Source of the DNA: Cannabis sativa | Taxonomy: Eukaryota; Streptophyta; Magnoliopsida; Rosales; Cannabaceae | Direction of reading: 5' to 3' | NCBI RefSeq assembly: GCF_029168945.1 | Contig: NC_083604.1 | Coordinates: 28,639,686-28,703,685, forward strand | Length of the DNA: 64,000 nt | Shown: piece by piece, positions 59,158-64,000 of the stretch | Numbering within the stretch: the stretch's first letter is position 1 | How the letters are laid out: each line of letters starts with the position of its first letter | Program-made: the position numbers and the translations under genes | Notes under the pieces: model-generated | Databases searched by the model: none | What the model was told of the DNA's origin: nothing | What the model saw: the letters and a program-made list of their open reading frames with translations, nothing else

Positions 59158-59290
59158 TATAAAAAGGATGTGTTGAAACCCTAATCCCATTCCCACTAAC
59201 TTTCTCTTACAAACAAAACTTAATCTCCTCTCTATCTCGTCCATATCTCTCTGACTCTACCTCCCGTTTTTTTGTTGCAGCGATGGTAAG
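59158..59290 (+). promoter_or_regulatory. Captured gene promoter and first exon-like segment in the CACTA element
   Basis: A TATA box (tataaaaagg, 59158-59167) is followed by an AAACCCTAA box (59176-59184) and a CT-rich leader. Then comes ATG (59283-59285) directly followed by GTAAG (59286-59290). An AAACCCTAA element near the transcript start plus an intron right after the ATG is characteristic of plant ribosomal-protein genes. Without the downstream exon the donor gene cannot be named. Confidence 0.45.
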
Positions 59291-59329
59291 CCATCAACTC
59301 TACCCCAAAAAATCAACACTCATCTCTCT

Positions 59330-59715
59330 TTCTCTCTTCCCTTGAACGACGGCACTGTCAGGCGCGAGCTTCATCGAACTTCCCTTGAACGACGGTTCAT
59401 TCTCTCCCTCTGGTTTCTGGCCCGAGCTTCGCACAAACCTCAGTCTCCGGTCTTCTTCCCCAACGACAGGCTACCCGTCATCGTCCACGAGCCATCATCA
59501 TCAACGAGCCATATTCCCACGAGCACTATGTTTAAGATCTGTTTTTTTTTTTTTAAAAAAAAAAATGAAACTCGTTTTAGATCTGGTTTTATAATTTCAT
59601 TTTTGATGTATAAATTTTTATTAAGTTTAAGAAATTTTGGGGACGCAGGAAACGCGGAGTCGAAGAGCTGGAGCGGTTGGAGCAGGTGACTGGCGGCGCC
59701 GGCGACTAAGTTTAA
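59330..59715 (+). other. GC-rich gene-like segment in the CACTA element
   Basis: A stretch with short direct repeats (cccttgaacgacgg occurs twice near 59338 and 59381). It has one 115-codon frame (59342-59689) that crosses a T/A homopolymer at 59541-59563. No domain is recognised, and composition rather than function may explain the frame. A second GC-rich patch lies at 59640-59710 (tggcggcgccggcgac). Confidence 0.3.
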
Positions 59716-60609
59716 GACTTATAACTTGAGATTTGTATTTAGGTTTTTGTTCTATTAATTTTTGTATTTTTTTTTCTTTAAAGATTAGGGATTTGAGATG
59801 TTTATCCCCATTTGTTTATAAATTTTGGATGTAAGTGTATTTTTTTTGAGAAATGATTTAAGTATTTTTTTTAGTTCTGTATATATTTTGTTATAATTTT
59901 ATTATATAGGTTTTATATATAGTCAAATTAAAACATATTAAGTTTTGTATATAATAATTAAATTATATCATTAAATATTTTATTATATATAATTAAATCA
60001 TTATTATAAATTTATAATATATAATTGAACTAAAAAATTTAAATATTATTAATTTTCTAAAAACTAAAATTGTAAAATTAAATAAAAAATATAAAAATAT
60101 AATATTAATCTCTTAATTAAAAAAAATTATTAATTTTCTAAAAATAAATTATAAAAATTATTTTGAGAAAATTATATTATTTTTTTAAATTTTCTTTTTT
60201 AATATAGTGGCACTTTTTGTGTGTCACTATATCTCTAAAAATAATAATAAAGAATTAAAAAAAGAAAAAAAAAAGATATAGTGACACTTTTTGTGTGTAG
60301 CTGTTACTTTTCCAGTCTGACAAAATTTAACTTTAAACGCCTATAGTGACGCGCAGTGAGTGACTGTAAAAGGGTTAAGTGACACGCATGAAGTGTCACT
60401 AAAGATTGTCTTTCCAGTCACCCTCATTAGTGACGCGCGGTGAAGTGTCACTAAATAATTTTAGAGTCACTCAATGTGTATCACTAAAACTCATTTTTCT
60501 AGTAGTGATCTGATTATATTAAAATGAGTTTTATTTAGGGTACAAAACCCAACAAAAACATGTTTAATAGGTTTTATAGGTTTGAACTTATTTCACTGGG
60601 TTTACAAGT

Positions 60610-61120
60610 TTAGTACTGGTTTCACAGGTTCGATACTGGTTTCACAGTTTCAAAATTGGTTTCATAGGTTTTAAGGATTATGTCATGGGGCTGCTCCATT
60701 ATATGATGTTATTGTATATTTTTTATTTTAAGTTTCTTTTTTTTTTATTATTATTTTGTTTCTAGGTTCAAAGCTGGTTTAGATTATATTTGCGATTAGT
60801 ATTTTGTTATGCATTGTGTATTGTTTTGATTATATTTGTGATTAGTATTTTTTTTTTTTTGTATTTTTGTGTTTGTGTGTGTGCTTCTTTTTTTTATTAG
60901 GTTGATTGATGAAACTAGTTTCAGTCAACTTTAGTGTTCAATTTTTATTGGGTCGAGAAACTGGTTTCACAGGGTTCACATGTTTGAAACTAGTTTCACA
61001 GATTTGAGGGTTCTGTTAATGGGGTTGCTCCATATTATGATATTAGTGTATATTTTTTATTTTAAGTTTCTTTGTATTATTTTATTTTTAGGTACGAAAC
61101 AGGTTTTTATGTATTTTTAA
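60610..61120 (+). repeat. Imperfect direct repeats in the Mutator-like element
   Basis: A unit of about 150 bp occurs at about 60640-60780 and 60965-61110. Both copies run from ggtttcacag through a gctccat block to gtatattttttattttaagt. Upstream, a unit of about 20 bp with the core actggtttcacag is repeated about three times (60610-60665). Confidence 0.55.
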
Positions 61121-61409
61121 TTGGTCATTTAATATAATTAGTCTCTATGATTTAATTCTATATAGATTTGTTTTAAAAAAATTGTGGTATGTCTTATTAT
61201 TTTATTAATTTTCATAATTGGTTTCTTTTAAGTAACGAGTTTTCATAATTTGTTTTTTATTATTTTTCATTACTGAGTTTTAAGTTTCAGTTTTTTTTTT
61301 TGATTATTCAAAAAACTGGTTTTGCTTTACTAACTGGTTTCCCTATGTTAGAATGTTGACAAAGTGATAAACGAAACTGGTTTTTGACTACATATTATAA
61401 TCTATTTTT

Positions 61410-61640
61410 TTGTTTTATGTGATTGTGGAGTGTTTGTTATTAAGTTTGTTGACTTGTTTATTCGTGAAAAAATTGATGAGATTCCATCTAAGATGGTCGA
61501 TATGGTATCAAGATGATCTTGTTGTGAGTTTGTTTATTCATGCTACCAAAAAACAAGTTGGTGGTTACATAACAGATGATGAAACGTTGAAAAGAAAGGA
61601 AAAGACAAAGGATAAGGCAAAGGCAAATGAGAAAAGATGA
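61410..61640 (+). other. 76-codon ORF in the Mutator-like element, unidentified
   Basis: The frame has a hydrophobic start and a Lys-rich tail (KRKEKTKDKAKANEKR), with LRWSIWYQDDLVVSLFIHAT in the middle. It is not recognised as a transposase. It could be an exon of a captured gene or chance; codon quality is poor. Confidence 0.2.
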
Positions 61641-62570
61641 ATGATTAAATGTTTTTATAATTAGTTTCTTTTTGTTGGATATATATTTCTATATTGTTGA
61701 AAAACTAATTTCTTTTACTTGTCTTTTGAATTTAGTAGATAAATACAATGTTATATAGTTTAAATGGATATATTTTGTAAAGAGAGGATGTTGAATGAAT
61801 CAACTTTTTATTACATTTATGTTACATGATTTTGATTTCTAGTTAAGTTTTTATTTATTTGTTTATTTTTTCAATAACTTTTTAAGAATATTTACTTCGT
61901 ATTGATCTAATTTTTACACTGTATTACTTTATTTTATTAAAATATTGAAAGTATAGTTTAATTATTTTTTGTAGGTTAATTGTATTTAAAGCAGTTTTTT
62001 TGATAATATTTAAATGACATTATTTGATATTTGTAAGTAAGTTAGTTTTTGAATTTACTTTATACTTATTAAGTAAAATTAATTATATTTCATGCAATTT
62101 TATTACATACTTTAAATTTATTAATATCTAAAATATATGAAATACTCCAGATTTTTTAAAAGCAAAGTATATTACTTATTGTTTCTCATACTTGTCTGTT
62201 AAATTAATATACATTATATAATTTGTATTATATTTGTATTTATTTATTGCATCAACAATTTTTTTTTTTTTCAATCAATCATATAAATTTTTCACATAAT
62301 GTTATTTACTATTATATTTTATTATATACAGAGATTTATATTAAGCAATAAAACAGAGAAAGAAAAAGGATTGTGGTATTGCATGAGAGAGCTGCTTCAA
62401 AAAATAATTTTGTTTTTTTAATGTTTTGTATGGCTTTTTTCATTTATAAACCCATATTTTTAGTTTGTTTTGTTAAGAAATGCCATATATTGTGACATTA
62501 AATTTTCATGCCATATTTATCTAAACTTTCTCATTTTTTTCCATAGTTTTGTAAATACCCCTTATTAATT

Positions 62571-62938
62571 AGAGAAAATTCATTATTCACTTATCGGTAT
62601 TATTTTATCATATATATTTTAGTGTTTTACATATTTTTTTTAATACTAAAATTTTATAAAAATAATTAATAAATCTTTATAATTAATTAAGAAAAAATAA
62701 ATTAAATAATAAAAATATTTTATTCAACTACTATATATATATAAAAAAACTAATTTTGTTACAAAGAAGATTAATACACTTTATTTATAAGTTGTTCTAA
62801 AATTATTTTTTTAGCAAAATTTCAATGTGAATAAGTTTAAAGGTCGTATCCGCTGATACGTTTTGCAGTCTCTCAGGTTTGAGAGTTTAGTTCTGAGTCT
62901 TGGTTTTTGTTCAATTCTGATTGGTTCGAAGGTCTTCA
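62571..62938 (+). other. Region upstream of the LINE ORF
   Basis: AT-rich to about 62840, then composition changes at ggtcgtatccgctgatacg. The last 100 bp (tctcaggtttgagagtttag, gagtcttggtttttgttc) look like the 5' leader of the LINE. The true 5' end cannot be fixed. Confidence 0.4.
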
Positions 62939-64000
62939 ATGGCGTCCAGTAGCAGCGAGGAAAGAGGGCTAGATGCAGGGAGAGAAACGATCTCTTTGGA
63001 TGAGGAAGAGACGGAAGTTCTACAGCTTCAAGGTATCAATACAGAGGAAGTGTCGATTGACACCAGATGGTGCTTAGTGGGCAAGCTTTTGACGGGCAGA
63101 GTCTCAGATTTTAATGTGTTCCAAAACATGATGGCATTCCTTTGGCAGCCGGGAATGGGAATGTACGTCAAGGAGCTTAATCCGAATCTGTTTCTCTTTC
63201 AATTCTATCACGAGATTGATATACAAAGAGTCATTGACGGAAGCCCATGGACATACGATCGTAAGCCTTTTATTTTTACAAGGTTGAAGGAAGGAGATAA
63301 CCCGAGGATGATCGAAATCAACAACCTTGATATGTGGGTGCAAATACACAATCTACAAACGGGAAACATGACTCTTAGTGTTGTTATGGCACTTGGGAAT
63401 TTCATTGGTACGTTCATAGACTCGGATCCTAACAACTTTGTGGGAGTTTGGCGAGATTACCTACGTGTGAGAGTCCGCTTGGATGTCAACAAACCTATCA
63501 AGCGACGAATGAAGATTAGCATTGACAACTCTTCCTGGTATTGGGCCAATTTCAAGTATGAAAAAATCCCAACTTTTTGTTTCATTTGTGGGATAATCGG
63601 TCACTCAGAGAAGTTTTGCCCCAGATTGTTCTTGAAGCCTTTACACTTACACGACAAACCTTACGGTTTGGATCAGAAGGCACAGATGCAGAGGCGACAG
63701 TCGACCCTTGGTGCTCAATGGCTCAGGTCAGGTGCGGTGGTGCGTGAAACTCCGGGAAGCAGCTCCGTACAGGGTGGTTTTCCTTGTCCTAGATCAGTGG
63801 AGAGAATCGGGGATTTGATAGGCAAGGATCATGGTAATGATAATCTTCATGATATTGTGCCAAGAGAGGGGCGGAATCTTAGCAAGATTACACAAGGAAT
63901 AATTGAGGAAGATTTGACTTTAAATGTCAATAGTAATGGAAACTTTTTTGATTCCACAATCACCACAATGGTTGACTCTAAGAGAAGAAGACCCGATTCC
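62939..64000 (+). CDS. LINE (L1-type) ORF1 with DUF4283-like domain and CCHC knuckle, open at window end
   Basis: From ATG 62939 (MASSSSEERGLDAGRE) 354 codons are open to the window edge. Residues about 40-200 have the plant DUF4283 pattern (WCLVGKLLTGRVSDFN, FLFQFYHEIDIQRVIDGSPW, MWVQIHNL, YLRVRVRLDVNKPIKR). Residues 214-227 form a CX2CX4HX4C knuckle (CFICGIIGHSEKFC). This is the RNA-binding ORF1 product of plant L1-type LINEs, expected to be followed by an endonuclease-RT ORF2 to the right. No stop or frameshift is seen in the part shown, so the copy may be young. A domesticated DUF4283 gene is the alternative. Confidence 0.85.
   Translation, partial: MASSSSEERGLDAGRETISLDEEETEVLQLQGINTEEVSIDTRWCLVGKLLTGRVSDFNVFQNMMAFLWQPGMGMYVKELNPNLFLFQFYHEIDIQRVIDGSPWTYDRKPFIFTRLKEGDNPRMIEINNLDMWVQIHNLQTGNMTLSVVMALGNFIGTFIDSDPNNFVGVWRDYLRVRVRLDVNKPIKRRMKISIDNSSWYWANFKYEKIPTFCFICGIIGHSEKFCPRLFLKPLHLHDKPYGLDQKAQMQRRQSTLGAQWLRSGAVVRETPGSSSVQGGFPCPRSVERIGDLIGKDHGNDNLHDIVPREGRNLSKITQGIIEEDLTLNVNSNGNFFDSTITTMVDSKRRRPDS

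Larger units (their letters stand above)
58735..60507. mobile_element. Non-autonomous CACTA-type DNA transposon, 1773 bp
   Basis: It starts CACTACTACAATTTTTACA and ends TTTTTCTAGTAGTG, so both ends read CACTACTA inward. The TSD is the trinucleotide ATC (58732-58734 and 60508-60510); the LTR around it closes without it. Subterminal repeats of the type GTGACGCGCA and GTGTCACTAAA recur on both sides (58760-58995 and 60210-60485), as expected for transposase binding in CACTA elements. It contains no transposase gene. The middle holds a gene-like promoter segment and GC-rich DNA. Confidence 0.85.
58269..60554 (-). repeat. Truncated copia LTR (group II) split by a CACTA element
   Basis: Plus-strand 60508-60554 holds the LTR start in reverse (ttttatttagggtacaaaac, then CCAACA at 60554), and 58269-58734 continues into U3 (ccgatgtatactccatacat, tgatattgaattgaatagat). 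About 510 bp of LTR remain once the CACTA element is removed. Similarity stops at gaacatgtataatactc; the remaining about 1.3 kb of LTR are lost. No TSD can be shown because the inner end is missing. Confidence 0.85.
56846..62561 (+). mobile_element. Mutator-like element (MULE), 5.7 kb, probably non-autonomous
   Basis: A perfect 9-bp direct repeat TTATTAATT flanks it (56837-56845 and 62562-62570), the TSD length typical of Mutator-type transposons. The ends form a degenerate inverted repeat: GAGGAAATTACATCAAATATG at the left and GGGGTATTTACAAAACTATG read inward from the right. ATGGCAT-type motifs follow on both sides. The interior is AT-rich with recurrent AACTGGTTT motifs and no transposase recognised. 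A copia LTR fragment carrying a CACTA element is inserted in it. Orientation is arbitrary. Confidence 0.55.

Noticed and set aside
59541..59563. T-run followed by A-run, possible terminator-like palindrome
   Set aside because: A simple homopolymer pair in AT-rich plant DNA; no transcription unit supports a terminator reading.

Overview
The window looks like AT-rich nuclear DNA of a eudicot plant. It holds Ty1/copia and Ty3/gypsy (Tat-lineage) LTR retrotransposons, CACTA-like and Mutator-like DNA transposons, a plant L1-type LINE ORF1 with a DUF4283-like domain, and two exons of a plant APY1/APY2-type apyrase gene. No bacterial, organellar or viral genome features were seen. The species cannot be fixed from the sequence alone.

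Almost everything is a nest of retrotransposons, and target-site duplications (TSDs) and empty-site logic let the order be read. The host layer is an apyrase gene on the minus strand. Exon 1 is at 53439-53750 and an exon-2-like piece is at 13050-13172. The roughly 40 kb between them is one nest. A 5'-truncated Tat-lineage gypsy (gypsy-2, plus strand, 13174-53321) sits in the intron. It is interrupted by Copia-B (minus, 13317-31780, TSD AGTAA), Copia-C (plus, 34716-44968, TSD AGAAG) and a solo LTR (49236-51145, TSD AGCTC). Copia-B is itself interrupted by a solo LTR (15329-17230, TSD GTCCT) and by Copia-D (plus, 19433-29029, TSD TGTCC/TCTCC).

Left of the apyrase exon lies a second gypsy of the same family in the opposite orientation (gypsy-1, minus, 4776-11742). 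It has a 5' LTR, gag, protease, RT and RNase H. A solo copia LTR (6577-8397, TSD TAACA) interrupts it, and Copia-A, which runs off the left edge, cuts it at 4776.

Right of the apyrase is another solo LTR (54178-56045, TSD AAAAT). A 5.7 kb Mutator-like element follows (56846-62561, perfect 9-bp TSD). It contains a truncated copia LTR, which in turn contains a 1.77 kb non-autonomous CACTA element (58735-60507) with a gene-like promoter inside. The window ends in an open LINE ORF1 (62939-64000).

The points most worth a second look are these. (1) The youngest complete insertion (Copia-D, LTR copies almost identical) carries the most decayed coding region, and Copia-A carries almost the same decayed interior, which suggests a coding-dead family moved in trans. 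(2) All four copia leaders share a structured module: a duplicated 20-mer in each, with twin hairpins bearing identical CTAAT loops in the three complete copies. (3) Gypsy-2 carries an antisense gene with two short, well-formed introns. (4) The CACTA element carries a TATA box, an AAACCCTAA box and an ATG directly followed by a splice donor, like a captured ribosomal-protein gene promoter. (5) A roughly 40 kb transposon-filled apyrase intron goes with an altered catalytic motif in exon 1.
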